Assembly: GCF_003313245.1 (NCBI RefSeq)
Contig: NZ_QJSD01000012.1
Location: forward strand, 42,519-106,518
DNA: 64,000 nucleotides
Direction: 5' to 3'
DNA from: Primorskyibacter marinus
GTDB lineage: Bacteria; Pseudomonadota; Alphaproteobacteria; Rhodobacterales; Rhodobacteraceae
A program made the position numbers and the translations under genes. Positions 18,731 to 27,741 of this stretch are shown in pieces. A model generated the notes under the pieces. That model made no database searches. It was not told where the DNA came from and worked only from the letters and a program-made list of their open reading frames with translations. Within the stretch, counting starts at the first letter, position 1; each line of letters starts with the position of its first letter.

Positions 18731-21010
18731 ATGAACAAGGCAATCACTGACGGGGTGCAATTCATGCCTGCGGCTTTCGAGGCAGGGTTGGGAAATTGGT
18801 CGCGGGGCGATGGCGTGCCGGGATCTGACAGCTACCACAATGTGGCGACGGCGGCCTTTGTGCCTGCGGATCAGGATTTTGGCGGGTGTCTGGAGCTTCA
18901 GAAAACCGAAGGCGTGCAGAAATTGCGCTACAAGGGGCAGACGCCTATTCTGCCGGGCTGTTACATTCGGGTGACCGCCCGGATCAAGGCGATGTCGGGC
19001 AATCTGCCCTCTGTCCGGATTGCGGGGTGGGCGGGGTCCGCGGGCAGTGTTCATGTAAACGGCTTGCCGGAAACCGATGTCGCGGTGCCGTTGACGGCTT
19101 ATGGCGATGTTGTCGAGGTTTCGGCCATCATTGGCAGCGGCAATCGGCCAGGGGTCGATCTGGTCTGGGGGACAGAACCGATTTATGGCCATTTCGGCAT
19201 CGATCTGACGGGCCAGAACGGCGCGGTTGTGCGGATCGACGATATTCAGATCGAGGATGTCACACAGGTCTTTTATCGCGACCTGATGAATTGGGTCGAT
19301 GTGCGCGACTATGGCGCAGTGGGCGATGGCATTACCGATGACAGCGCGGCGTTCGAGGCTGCTGACGCGGCCGCCGATGGCAAACGCGTGCTGGTCTCGA
19401 AAGGAATATACTATCTCGGCAGCAGTGTGACGCTGGAAAATCGGGTTCAGTTCGAAGGCAACGTTATCATGCCCGACAACGCCATCCTGTCGCTGACGCG
19501 TGATTTCCATCTGCCCGCCTATATCGACGCTTTCGGCAATGAAGAGCTGGCGTTTCGGAAGGCCGTCCAATCCTTGCTGAACAATTCCGACCACGAAGGT
19601 CTGGACCTTGGCGGGCGGCGGGTGTCTGTGACATCGCCGATCGACATGCAGGCGGCGGTCAACAACCGGACGACCTTTGCGCAACGCCGCCATATCCGTA
19701 ATGGCCAGTTGCGTGCGGAAGGCGGCCTAGCCTGGGAAACCGACGTCGTGACCAGTCAGGCGAGCTACACGGCCTCAAAGCCGTTTACGCTGACCAACGT
19801 GGTCAATGTCGCGAACATCCCCGTTGGGTCTTTGGTCGAAGCGAATGGCGTGGGGCGTGAAATCTATGTCCGCGATCGCAATGTCGCCGCGCAGCAGATC
19901 ACGCTGTCGCAGCCGCTGTCCGACGCGGTCGGCACGCAGAACTATACTTTCACCCGGTTCAAATACCTTCTGGATTTCAGCGGCTTCGACAAGCTGACCT
20001 ATTTCTCGATGTCGGATATCGAGTTTCAGTGCAACAACAGGGCAAGCGGTGTGCTGATGCCCCCTTTGGGCGGCATCTTTCAGTTCCGCGACTGTTTCTT
20101 CAACCGTCCGCAGGATCGCGCCATCACCTCGCACGGGTCGGGTTGCCAGGGCATGCTGGTGGACCGCTGCAATTTTGAAAGCCCCGAAAACGGTCTGGCC
20201 GCGCAGGACAGGACGGTTGTGGCCATCACCGCCAACGCAAATGACGTGAAACTGCGCGATAACCGGGCGTCGCAGTTCCGGCATTTTGCGGTCTTGTCCG
20301 GGTCGAACAACGTAGTGACCGGCAACCACTTCTTCCAGGGGTCGACGGGCGGCGTGCGCACGGCGGGTCTTGTTCTGGCGCTGCGGGCCTGCAACACCAC
20401 GATCACCGGCAATTACGTCGATAACTGCTTCATCGAATGGACGAACGAGCGTGAACCGGAACCCGACTATACCGGTGGTTTCGGCTTTGCAGGCGTGTCG
20501 ATCACCGACAATGTTTTCCTGGCGGGTGGCGTGGCAAGCTGGTTTTCCTTCATCGTGATCAAACCCTATGGCACCGGGCATTTCATCAACGGCTTGAACG
20601 TGTCGGGCAATACGTTCCGCTGCGTGGATGCGGTGATGAATCGGATCGAACGTGTGGACACCACCTATGCCAATCTGGAAATCGGGCACATGCGCAAGCT
20701 CTACTTCTCTAACAATACGCATCACAACGTGGAGTACCCGACGCATAACCCGCTGACCGTCAAGCATCGTCAGAATACGGCGGCGCAAACCTGGCAGGTC
20801 GAATGCGCACCGCATTTGCCGTTCAATGGCTACGCGCAGAATGTCGACGGGGTCGCTTTGCGCGGCAGGATCGCAAACGCGTCCAACGCGGCCCAATATG
20901 TCTCGCCGCATGCGTTCGAACAGAAGGGGCCAAACAGATCTCAGGTCCATTTGATCTGGCCGACGCCGGTGACGGGGACTGTTAACGTCCAGGTGCGGAT
21001 GGACAAGTAG
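18731..21010 (+). CDS. Right-handed beta-helix protein (pectate-lyase-3-like)
   Basis: 759 residues. Residues 1-180 form a jelly-roll-like N-terminal domain (GNWSRGDGVPGSDSYHN, IRVTARIKAMSGNLPSVRIAG). At about 187 begins VRDYGAVGDGITDDSAAFEAA, the hallmark entry of the Pectate_lyase_3 / GH28-like fold of polysaccharide-acting enzymes and phage tail spikes. Then follow long beta-helix repeats rich in Asn and Gly (SGSNNVVTGNHFFQGSTGG, TTITGNYVDNCF, FINGLNVSGNTFRC). No signal peptide is visible, so export by another route or a particle-associated role is possible. Followed by a good terminator. Catalytic residues not assignable. Confidence 0.85.
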   Translation: MNKAITDGVQFMPAAFEAGLGNWSRGDGVPGSDSYHNVATAAFVPADQDFGGCLELQKTEGVQKLRYKGQTPILPGCYIRVTARIKAMSGNLPSVRIAGWAGSAGSVHVNGLPETDVAVPLTAYGDVVEVSAIIGSGNRPGVDLVWGTEPIYGHFGIDLTGQNGAVVRIDDIQIEDVTQVFYRDLMNWVDVRDYGAVGDGITDDSAAFEAADAAADGKRVLVSKGIYYLGSSVTLENRVQFEGNVIMPDNAILSLTRDFHLPAYIDAFGNEELAFRKAVQSLLNNSDHEGLDLGGRRVSVTSPIDMQAAVNNRTTFAQRRHIRNGQLRAEGGLAWETDVVTSQASYTASKPFTLTNVVNVANIPVGSLVEANGVGREIYVRDRNVAAQQITLSQPLSDAVGTQNYTFTRFKYLLDFSGFDKLTYFSMSDIEFQCNNRASGVLMPPLGGIFQFRDCFFNRPQDRAITSHGSGCQGMLVDRCNFESPENGLAAQDRTVVAITANANDVKLRDNRASQFRHFAVLSGSNNVVTGNHFFQGSTGGVRTAGLVLALRACNTTITGNYVDNCFIEWTNEREPEPDYTGGFGFAGVSITDNVFLAGGVASWFSFIVIKPYGTGHFINGLNVSGNTFRCVDAVMNRIERVDTTYANLEIGHMRKLYFSNNTHHNVEYPTHNPLTVKHRQNTAAQTWQVECAPHLPFNGYAQNVDGVALRGRIANASNAAQYVSPHAFEQKGPNRSQVHLIWPTPVTGTVNVQVRMDK

Positions 21011-21019
21011 GCCGTCATG

Positions 21020-21055
21020 GGGCCGGGGTGTGTTGAACGCTCCGGCCCTTTGTTT
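21020..21055 (+). terminator. Terminator of the beta-helix gene
   Basis: 7-bp stem GGGCCGG/CCGGCCC with a 15-base loop, then TTTGTTT. Lies between two convergent genes. Confidence 0.75.
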
Positions 21056-21072
21056 AGGTTCAGGGGGCAGGA

Positions 21073-21711
21073 TCAGAAATCCTGCCAGAGACCGAATTTG
21101 ATACCATAATTCCGGCGTTCCAGCAGATCTGTCGAGGCACCGATCTCCAGATGCCGGGACTTGCCGAAAGGGATGACGACCGAGGGGGCTAACTGCGCGG
21201 TTGCGGCCTGACCAAACGGTTTTCCGGTTTGCAATTGCAGGATAAGCATTCGTCCACGATCATCTTTCAGGCCCAATGTCAGGTCCAGTTTCAGGTCAGT
21301 TGCGCCGGTCATCCGGATCTCTGCCAGCGCATCCGCCGCCATCCAGCCTTTATCCAATCCGCGCCCCCAGGAAATGCCGGGGCGCAGGACGATCTGCGTG
21401 TCGATGACGCCCAGCCCAAGCTCTGCCGCGATGGGGCCTCCGGCCTTCGTTGTGGTCAGCGGCTGCCGGACAAAGGCAATGGCGCGGGACGTGCCATCGT
21501 TGGAGTATCCCGCATCCAGCCCAAGCGTATGGCGGCCATTCAACCCGTATTCGAGATAGGCCGAACTGTACGAGGTGAGTGTCATAAAGGTGTCGTCAAA
21601 GGTCAGACGGGTCGCGACGCTGGCAAATCCTGTGCCTTCCTGCCGTGGCCAGGCACCCGCAGCTGCATGCGTGCCTGCCAGGCAAATCAGAAGGCAAAGA
21701 CACTTCAGCAT
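21073..21711 (-). CDS. Outer-membrane beta-barrel-like protein
   Basis: 212 residues with a signal peptide (MLKCLCLLICLAGTHAAAG). The mature part alternates hydrophobic and polar residues (SSAYLEYGLNGRHTLGLDAGYS, AAELGLGVIDTQIVLRPGISW, LTLGLKDDRGRMLILQLQTG) and ends in WQDF, the terminal-phenylalanine pattern of outer-membrane barrels. Family not recognised. Convergent with the beta-helix gene; divergent from the parA-like gene. Confidence 0.75.
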   Translation of the reverse strand: MLKCLCLLICLAGTHAAAGAWPRQEGTGFASVATRLTFDDTFMTLTSYSSAYLEYGLNGRHTLGLDAGYSNDGTSRAIAFVRQPLTTTKAGGPIAAELGLGVIDTQIVLRPGISWGRGLDKGWMAADALAEIRMTGATDLKLDLTLGLKDDRGRMLILQLQTGKPFGQAATAQLAPSVVIPFGKSRHLEIGASTDLLERRNYGIKFGLWQDF

Positions 21712-21905
21712 CGCAACCCGTCCTTTGCAGCCCCGTGTCCAGCATCGGCAAGGTTGGTTAATCGCCGGTTAATGCGGGGTCAGGACCGGTTTGCACGGGC
21801 AGGCGGGCTTGACGTAGCGATTTCTGCACCGCAGCTTGGCGCAAAGCCTGTCACCGCGGCAAGCGAATCAGCGGCCACCGGGCCGCAAGCAGAAAAGGCA
21901 GCTTT

Positions 21906-22541
21906 ATGACAGGATGCGTTATCACCGTTGCGCAGCAAAAGGGCGGGTCCGGCAAGACGACTCTGGCGGTCAACCTGGCCGTGGGGTTCGCCCGCGCTGG
22001 CAAAAGTGTCGCGGTGGTGGATGTGGACCCGCAGGGCAGTCTGGGCCGCTGGTTCATGGCGCGGCTGGACCGGCTGGAAGAGGCGGGGATCGAATTTGCG
22101 ACCTCCTCGGCCTGGGGGGTGACGTATGAGTGCCGCAAGCTGGCCGACAGCCATGACATCGTGATCGTGGACACGCCGCCCAAGGCCGACAGCGATCTGC
22201 GGCCCGCCTTGCGCGCGGCCGATCTGGTCGTGGTGCCGGTCTCGATGAGCCATGTCGATCTGTGGGCCACCGAAGGTGTGCTAGATCTGGCGCGGCGCGA
22301 AAACCGGGTGTCACTGGTGGTGATGAACCGTGCGCGGGCCGGAACGCGGCTGGGCGCAGATGTTGCGGAAGCCGCCTCGCAACTGGAAGCACAGCTTGCC
22401 ACGGCGCAATTGGCGAACCGTGTTGTTTATGCCGAAACACTGGGGCAGGGGCTTGGCGCCATCGAGGCCCCGCGCGGGCCTGCGCGCGACGAGGTGACAG
22501 CTTTGTGCGAAGAGGTGGCGCTTTTGCTGGAGGACGCGTAA
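21906..22541 (+). CDS. Orphan ParA/MinD-type ATPase
   Basis: 211 residues, a short ParA. The deviant Walker A QQKGGSGKTTLAVNLA is at residues 10-25, the A' motif VVDVDPQGSLGRW follows, and Walker B is VIVDTPPKAD. There is no N-terminal helix-turn-helix and no parB partner nearby, so it is not a plasmid or chromosome partition pair. Small stand-alone ParA proteins position cell structures such as chemoreceptor clusters (PpfA) or carboxysomes. Its immediate neighbour is the unknown gene at 22575, 33 bases downstream. SD weak. Confidence 0.88.
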   Translation: MTGCVITVAQQKGGSGKTTLAVNLAVGFARAGKSVAVVDVDPQGSLGRWFMARLDRLEEAGIEFATSSAWGVTYECRKLADSHDIVIVDTPPKADSDLRPALRAADLVVVPVSMSHVDLWATEGVLDLARRENRVSLVVMNRARAGTRLGADVAEAASQLEAQLATAQLANRVVYAETLGQGLGAIEAPRGPARDEVTALCEEVALLLEDA

Positions 22542-22574
22542 GCACAGCCCAGCCGACAGACGGAGCCGCCTGCC

Positions 22575-23417
22575 ATGACCGACCTCGACGCGCTGATTGC
22601 GCTGATCAAAGCCGAACCCTCGACCCGAGGGCACACGATTTCCAAGCTCGGATATTTCTGCGCGCCGTTCCGGCCCGTTTCCGGCCCGCTGTCGGACAAG
22701 GTGATCAAGGTCTACCGGGGCATGCGGGATGATGCGGCGCTGGACCGGCTCAAATACTGCCACGACGATTATTTCGACGCGCTGCGGCAATGCGATGTGA
22801 CAATCCCCGACACCGAGATGCATCTGGTGACCATCGACGGTGCGCGCCAGCCGGTGATCGTGCAGGACGCGTTGCCGGAAAACAGCCTGATGCGGCCGTT
22901 GATGCAAAGCGCCTCGCTTGAGGATGCGCTGGCGATGATGGAGGCCGCGGGGCAGTGCATTGCCAGCTTCTGGCATGGCGCAGAAAAGATCGACACGCGC
23001 ATCGGCTTTCACCCCTCGATTCGCAATTTCGCGATCATTGATGGGGGGGCGGTTTTCTTCGACACGTTCCCGCCGCTGATCCACTACTCGCGGGACGAGA
23101 TGGGACGGATGTTGCTGCAATATTCCGACAAGCGGCTGATGCGGCTGGTGGGACCATTGATGCAGAAACGTGTGACCGGCATTCAGGATGAATGGTATTC
23201 GCCGCCCGAAACGCTTGTCGGGCTGGTCGGGTCAGCCTGCCGGTTGCGGCCGCCAGAGGCAGAGGCATTCCTGACCTGGGGGCGCGATTTTGCCAACCGC
23301 CGCATGCAGCCCTGGGCCGAAGAGGCCTTGCGCGGGATGCAGGAACCGCCGCGCCTGCCGGGCTATTGGACGGGTTTCCGCAAGATATTGGGTCTTCAGG
23401 GCGAACCCAACGTCTGA
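22575..23417 (+). CDS. Unknown protein, possible phosphotransferase-like fold
   Basis: 280 residues, cytosolic, no signal or membrane spans. The segment IGFHPSIRNFAIIDGGAVFFDTFPPL (about residues 143-168) resembles the catalytic loop plus metal-binding acid of kinase-like (APH/ChoK) folds, where N and D are ligands; the N-lobe (KVIKVYRGMRDDAALDRL) would fit weakly. I do not recognise a family with certainty. It follows the orphan ParA closely and probably shares its transcript. Confidence 0.75.
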   Translation: MTDLDALIALIKAEPSTRGHTISKLGYFCAPFRPVSGPLSDKVIKVYRGMRDDAALDRLKYCHDDYFDALRQCDVTIPDTEMHLVTIDGARQPVIVQDALPENSLMRPLMQSASLEDALAMMEAAGQCIASFWHGAEKIDTRIGFHPSIRNFAIIDGGAVFFDTFPPLIHYSRDEMGRMLLQYSDKRLMRLVGPLMQKRVTGIQDEWYSPPETLVGLVGSACRLRPPEAEAFLTWGRDFANRRMQPWAEEALRGMQEPPRLPGYWTGFRKILGLQGEPNV

Positions 23418-23482
23418 GGCATGAATACAGGTCTTTGCCTGATCCTCCGAACCTGCCAGACTGGTACAAAACGGAGGATGCC

Positions 23483-23803
23483 ATGCCCACAACCATCAAC
23501 TTTCCAAGCGAGGTCCAGACGGTCATCACCACATTCGAGATGACGCCCGGCACCTGCCATGATCTGCTGGACGAGCTGACCGAAGCCTATGAGGTCTTTA
23601 TTTCCAAGCAGCCCGGCTTTGTCTCGGCGGGTTTGCATGTGAATGACGCACAGACCCGGATCGCCAATTATTCACAGTGGAACCGCCGCGAGGATTTTCA
23701 GGCGATGCTGCGCACCCCCGAAATGCGCGAGCGGAATCGGCGGATCAACGGGCTGTGTCGCGCGTTCGAGCCGGTGATGTACGAGGTTGCCGGAACTTTC
23801 TGA
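23483..23803 (+). CDS. ABM-domain (antibiotic biosynthesis monooxygenase-like) protein
   Basis: 106 residues with GGAGG five bases upstream of the ATG. The ferredoxin-like ABM fold shows in TTFEMTPGTCHDLLDELTEA, KQPGFVSAGLHVNDAQTRIANYSQW and FQAMLRTPEMRERNRRI. Such dimeric proteins include quinone monooxygenases and haem-degrading enzymes, but many have no known substrate. Nothing nearby fixes the role. Confidence 0.82.
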   Translation: MPTTINFPSEVQTVITTFEMTPGTCHDLLDELTEAYEVFISKQPGFVSAGLHVNDAQTRIANYSQWNRREDFQAMLRTPEMRERNRRINGLCRAFEPVMYEVAGTF

Positions 23804-23964
23804 CATGTTTGCATCCTATGCCGTCTGTCGCGGCATATCGCTAACTGGCTGTGATTCGGACTTCATATGTGCATTCATGGATGTGCGCGTCATCGTCCGG
23901 CATCAATAGAATGAACACGCTTGGCCGTCAGGCTGATGCGGGATTGGCAAAAAGGAGGTCGCAG

Positions 23965-24372
23965 ATGTATCGAAATATTCTGATTCCGGTTTCGTTCGAC
24001 GAGGATCGGGACGTCAAGGGCGCGCTGGAGGTCGCCCGCGCGCTTTCCATCGAAAGCGCCAAGATCACGCTGTTGCATGTCATGGAGCAGATGCCCACCT
24101 ATGCGATCAGCTACATTCCAGAGGATTATCTTCAGGAAAGCCGCAAAGCGATCAACACCGAACTGGCCAAAATGGCCTCGACCCTGCCGAATGGCGAGGG
24201 GGTGCTGCGCGAAGGGCATTCCGGGCGGACGATTCTGGATTTCGCTTCGGAAATCGGCGCGGATTGCATTGTCATCGCCTCGCACCGGCCGGGGATGCAG
24301 GATTATCTTCTGGGCTCGACCGCGCATCAGGTCGTGCGCCATGCGCGCTGTTCGGTCCACGTTCTGCGCTGA
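23965..24372 (+). CDS. Universal stress protein (UspA family)
   Basis: 135 residues, one Usp domain. It starts MYRNILIPVSFDEDRD after a strong AAGGAGG SD. The ATP-binding signature G-x2-G-x9-G-S/T is recognisable near the C-terminus (IVIASHRPGMQDYLLGSTAHQV, followed by ARCSVHVLR). A hairpin GCTGCGGG/CCCGCAGC at 24388-24408 follows the stop and may terminate it. Confidence 0.92.
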   Translation: MYRNILIPVSFDEDRDVKGALEVARALSIESAKITLLHVMEQMPTYAISYIPEDYLQESRKAINTELAKMASTLPNGEGVLREGHSGRTILDFASEIGADCIVIASHRPGMQDYLLGSTAHQVVRHARCSVHVLR

Positions 24373-24387
24373 TCTGAATGAAGTCAG

Positions 24388-24408
24388 GCTGCGGGTTTGC
24401 CCCGCAGC
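24388..24408 (+). terminator. Possible terminator after usp
   Basis: Perfect 8-bp stem GCTGCGGG/CCCGCAGC with 5-base loop, 15 bases after the stop; no T-run follows, so only moderately convincing. Confidence 0.5.
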
Positions 24409-24493
24409 GCATGGCTTGGCGTTGTAGACGTTTCCCGCTCGACAGATGGTTGCGCGGGCGCTGTCACAAGTGCGCCGGGCGCCAAATCCGCGC

Positions 24494-25537
24494 CTATCCG
24501 GCAAAGGTCAGATGTACCTTGACGGCGCGGGTGCGGTCGGCGGCGGTCTCGAATGCGGCCAAGGCGTCCTCGACCGGGAAACTCTGCGAGATCATCGGGC
24601 GCACGTCGATGCGCCGGGAAGAGATTGCCTCGGCGGCCTGTTCAAATTCCGGGTGAAAACGGTGCGTGCCCTGAAAGGCGATTTCCTTGCCAACCAGCAG
24701 GTTGACGGGCAGCGCCACATCGCCGGTCACGCCGACTTGCACAAGCGTGCCGCGTGGGCGGAGCGCCTCTATCGCGCCACGGATCGCGGGCTGCGCGGCA
24801 GAGCATTCAAAGACCACATCGAAATGGCCCTTGTTCTCGGTGAACCGGCTCATGGCGCTTGCGTTTGTGCTCATGTTGATGGTTTGCGTCGCGCCCATCG
24901 CCTCGGCCACCTTCAGTGGCACGTCCTGAAGGTCAGTGACGACAATTTCCGACGCGCCGGCCTCGGCCGACACAGCAGCGCACAGCGCGCCGATCGGGCC
25001 TGCACCTGTCACCAGCACGCGCTTGCCCGCCAGATCGCCCGCGTTGTTGCGGGCATGCAGGCAGACCGCCAGCGGTTCGGAACAGGCAGCCTCGGCCAGC
25101 GAGACATCCGTGGAAACCGGCACACATTGCGCCGCGCCAATCACGATACGGTCGCGAAACAGCCCCTGTTCGTGCGGAAACCGCATGGCAGAGCCGCGAA
25201 ACCGCATATTGAGGCAATGCTGATGCAACCCTTCGGCGCAGTAGGCGCAGTCATTACAGGGGCGGCTGGGATTGAGCGCAACATGCTGGCCCGGCGTCAG
25301 ACCGGTCACACCGTCGCCCAGTTCCACGACAACGCCGGCGGCCTCATGGCCCAGAATGATGGGTTCCTTCACCCGGATCGGCCCGAACCCGCCATCCTGA
25401 AAGTAATGCAGGTCAGACCCGCAAATCCCGCCTGCGGCCAGCGCGACCAAGACTTCGCCGGGGCCGGGCGCGTCCAGTTCTGCGGTCTCGATACGGATGT
25501 CAGCGGTAGCATAAAGACGGCAGACGCGGGTTTGCAT
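24494..25537 (-). CDS. Zn-dependent dehydrogenase, L-idonate 5-dehydrogenase-like
   Basis: Medium-chain dehydrogenase/reductase that should oxidise a sugar acid or polyol with NAD(P)+. 347 residues. Catalytic zinc ligands C39 (GGICGSDLHY) and H64/E65 (LGHEAAG); structural zinc cysteines in RPCNDCAYCAEGLHQHC; nucleotide-binding GAGPIGAL. The sequence around MRFRGSAMRFPHEQGLFRD closely matches my memory of E. coli IdnD. It follows the LysR gene on the same strand by 96 bases, so both may belong to the neighbouring catabolic locus, or may be separate. Confidence 0.85.
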   Translation of the reverse strand: MQTRVCRLYATADIRIETAELDAPGPGEVLVALAAGGICGSDLHYFQDGGFGPIRVKEPIILGHEAAGVVVELGDGVTGLTPGQHVALNPSRPCNDCAYCAEGLHQHCLNMRFRGSAMRFPHEQGLFRDRIVIGAAQCVPVSTDVSLAEAACSEPLAVCLHARNNAGDLAGKRVLVTGAGPIGALCAAVSAEAGASEIVVTDLQDVPLKVAEAMGATQTINMSTNASAMSRFTENKGHFDVVFECSAAQPAIRGAIEALRPRGTLVQVGVTGDVALPVNLLVGKEIAFQGTHRFHPEFEQAAEAISSRRIDVRPMISQSFPVEDALAAFETAADRTRAVKVHLTFAG

Positions 25538-25633
25538 GGAAGCTCCAGTCTTGAAGGATGTGTGGGTGGGTGATTGTTATTCGAGTATAGCCCGACAAAA
25601 GCGCGCCTGCGAGTGGATAAGACCGCAACCCGA

Positions 25634-26581
25634 TCACGAATCCAGCCGCATCTGTCCCAGCTCCTTGGCCAGCGCGTCGCTCATCAGCATCTTCGCGGGC
25701 CCGATGGCCGCCGAGGCAGACACCATGATGCCGATCCGTACCTTCGCCAATGACGCCTGAATCAAAGGTACGAAACAAAGATCGCCGCGCTCTACCTCGT
25801 CATAAAAGCCGATCTTGGTGTACAGCCCGATCCCCTGGTTCGACAGGATCATCTCTTTGGCCAGAAACAGCGTATTGGTGTAGACATGCGTGGACAGGGG
25901 CGTCACCAGAGTCGAGATTGCCTGATCTATGATCGAGTTGCCGCCGCGCGCATCGCTTGTGCGCACCAGCCTATAGCCGGCGAGGTCGTCGATCTTCACG
26001 CTGGGGCGCGTCGAAAGGGGATGGTCGGGGCGCGTGATGACGCCAAAAGGCGCGGACTTTTCCGACAGCACGCGCACATCAGGATGTGGCGCGAAGATGA
26101 AGGCGACGCCGATCTCGGCATCGCCCGACGCCACGGTTTGCACCACGTCCTCTGGCTGGGCGGTGGTCACAGAGATCGAAATATCCGGGAATTTGCGCGC
26201 GAATTCATTCATCGCGCGGGGCAGCGCGGTGACGGCCATCGAATCCATCGTGTGAATGGTGATGTGGCCGGTTCGCAGGTCGCGCATATCATCCATCAAA
26301 ACCTTGGCGCGTTCATAATCGTGCAATACTTTTCGGCAGTGTTCCAAGAGAATCGCCCCCATTGCGGTCAGCTCCACGCCTTCGGGGGTTCGGTCGAAAA
26401 GCCGCATTCCAAGGCTTTCCTCGACGCTCAGGATCTTGCGATTGACCGATGTGGATGACACGTTCAGCACCAGGGCGGCCTTGCGGATCGACCCTTGGCG
26501 CGCCGTTTCGTCAAAGTATTTCAAGAAGATGGAGTGCATGAAATCGCTCGCCATTCGGATGTTGCCAGGGGTGGTGCGCAT
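25634..26581 (-). CDS. LysR-type transcriptional regulator
   Basis: Up to 315 residues. The N-terminal winged helix-turn-helix is clear (GSIRKAALVLNVSSTSVNRK, ILSVEESLGMRLFDRTPEG), followed by a two-lobed ligand-binding domain (ITIHTMDSMAVTALPRAM, DAEIGVAFIFAPHPDVR). The start is uncertain: ATG at 26581 lacks an SD, and M10 or M15 (26539) are alternatives. It is divergent from the transporter operon at 26698, the usual position for a LysR activator of that operon. The 116-base gap contains ATGC-N10-GCAT and CCTG-N8-CAGG dyads. Confidence 0.88.
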   Translation of the reverse strand: MRTTPGNIRMASDFMHSIFLKYFDETARQGSIRKAALVLNVSSTSVNRKILSVEESLGMRLFDRTPEGVELTAMGAILLEHCRKVLHDYERAKVLMDDMRDLRTGHITIHTMDSMAVTALPRAMNEFARKFPDISISVTTAQPEDVVQTVASGDAEIGVAFIFAPHPDVRVLSEKSAPFGVITRPDHPLSTRPSVKIDDLAGYRLVRTSDARGGNSIIDQAISTLVTPLSTHVYTNTLFLAKEMILSNQGIGLYTKIGFYDEVERGDLCFVPLIQASLAKVRIGIMVSASAAIGPAKMLMSDALAKELGQMRLDS

Positions 26582-26583
26582 AA

Positions 26584-26633
26584 TGCATCGCCGTTGGCAT
26601 ATCTTTGTTCTACCTGCATCGCATCAGGAATCA
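26584..26633. promoter_or_regulatory. Divergent LysR/transporter control region
   Basis: Between the LysR start and the solute-binding protein gene are two imperfectly placed dyads, ATGC-N10-GCAT (26583-26600) and CCTG-N8-CAGG (about 26613-26628). These are candidate LysR-binding half-sites. No strong -35/-10 pair is obvious to me. Confidence 0.4.
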
Positions 26634-26697
26634 TAGGCTTACTGGGACAAGGTCGAACAACAGGCCGGTCCCGAAACCTCAACAGGAGAGTTTGACA

Positions 26698-27741
26698 ATG
26701 ACGCGAGACACCCAGAACGGACTTACCCGGCGTAAGGCGCTCAAGACTTTTGGCGCGGCGGCAGGTGCTGCCTTTGCAGGCAACCTCGTCGGCATTCAGA
26801 AAGCCTGGGCGCAGGATATGCACACGGTATCGCTGCAACTTGGCTGGCTGGCATCGAACGGCATTCTGGGCGAGGTCGCCGCCGCCGATCAGGGTTTTTA
26901 TGCGGATGAAGGGCTGGAGCTGGATGTCGTGGCCGGTGGCCCGAACATTGATGGCGTCGCTTCTGTCGCCTCTGGCCGTGCCGATATGGGCTCGATCTCT
27001 TCCAGCCCGTCACTGATGCTGGCGCGGTCGCAGGGCTTGCCGATCAAGTGTATCGCCGCGGGCTATCAGCAGCACCCGTTCACATATTTTTCGCTGAAAA
27101 AGAACCCGGTGCGCGAGCCCAAGGATCTGATCGGCAAGACCGTCGCCACCAATGGCACCGCGCGCATCCTGCTGGAGGCACTGCTGGCCGCGAACGACAT
27201 CCCCGAGGATGAGGTGAACGTTCTGGTCATGGGGTCTGATATGTCGCCGCTGCTGACGGGGCAGGCGGATGTCGTGACCGGGTGGCGCACCAATACAAGC
27301 GCGCTGGCCGTGCTGGGCGATGACCGGGTGGATATGTCGCTGTGGGATGCGGGCGTCAAGCTATACGCAAACCCCTATTACGTCACCGATCAGACACTGG
27401 CCGAAAACCCCGAGCAGGTCGAAGGCATGTTGCGTGCCAGCGCCCGCGGATGGGCCTGGGTGCATGAAAACCCCGAAGCGGCGGTGGATATTCTGGTCAA
27501 ACGCTACCCCAACATGGACCGCGACAATGAATTGGCGACGGTTCAGATGGTGCTGGATTACAGTTTCAACGCCAACACGGCAGAGAATGGCTGGGGCACG
27601 ATGACCCGTGAAAACTGGCAGGCGCAGATCGACGCCTATGACAATCTTGGTCAGTTCGAAAACGCGGCACCCGCCGTGGATGAAATCATGACGCTCGATG
27701 TGCTGGAAAAGACCGCTGCATCGCGTGCCAATTACGGATGA
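26698..27741 (+). CDS. ABC transporter solute-binding protein, NMT1/THI5-like
   Basis: Periplasmic binding protein of the nitrate/taurine/thiamine-precursor superfamily. 347 residues. The N-terminus has a twin-arginine-type signal: [20 protein letters not shown], cleaved near KAWAQ. Then [40 protein letters not shown] and [18 protein letters not shown], the standard NMT1-like layout. ATG with CAGGAG upstream. First gene of a nine-gene unit; the ligand is unknown but should be the substrate of the downstream enzymes. Its stop overlaps the ATPase start. Confidence 0.9.
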   Translation: MTRDTQNGLTRRKALKTFGAAAGAAFAGNLVGIQKAWAQDMHTVSLQLGWLASNGILGEVAAADQGFYADEGLELDVVAGGPNIDGVASVASGRADMGSISSSPSLMLARSQGLPIKCIAAGYQQHPFTYFSLKKNPVREPKDLIGKTVATNGTARILLEALLAANDIPEDEVNVLVMGSDMSPLLTGQADVVTGWRTNTSALAVLGDDRVDMSLWDAGVKLYANPYYVTDQTLAENPEQVEGMLRASARGWAWVHENPEAAVDILVKRYPNMDRDNELATVQMVLDYSFNANTAENGWGTMTRENWQAQIDAYDNLGQFENAAPAVDEIMTLDVLEKTAASRANYG

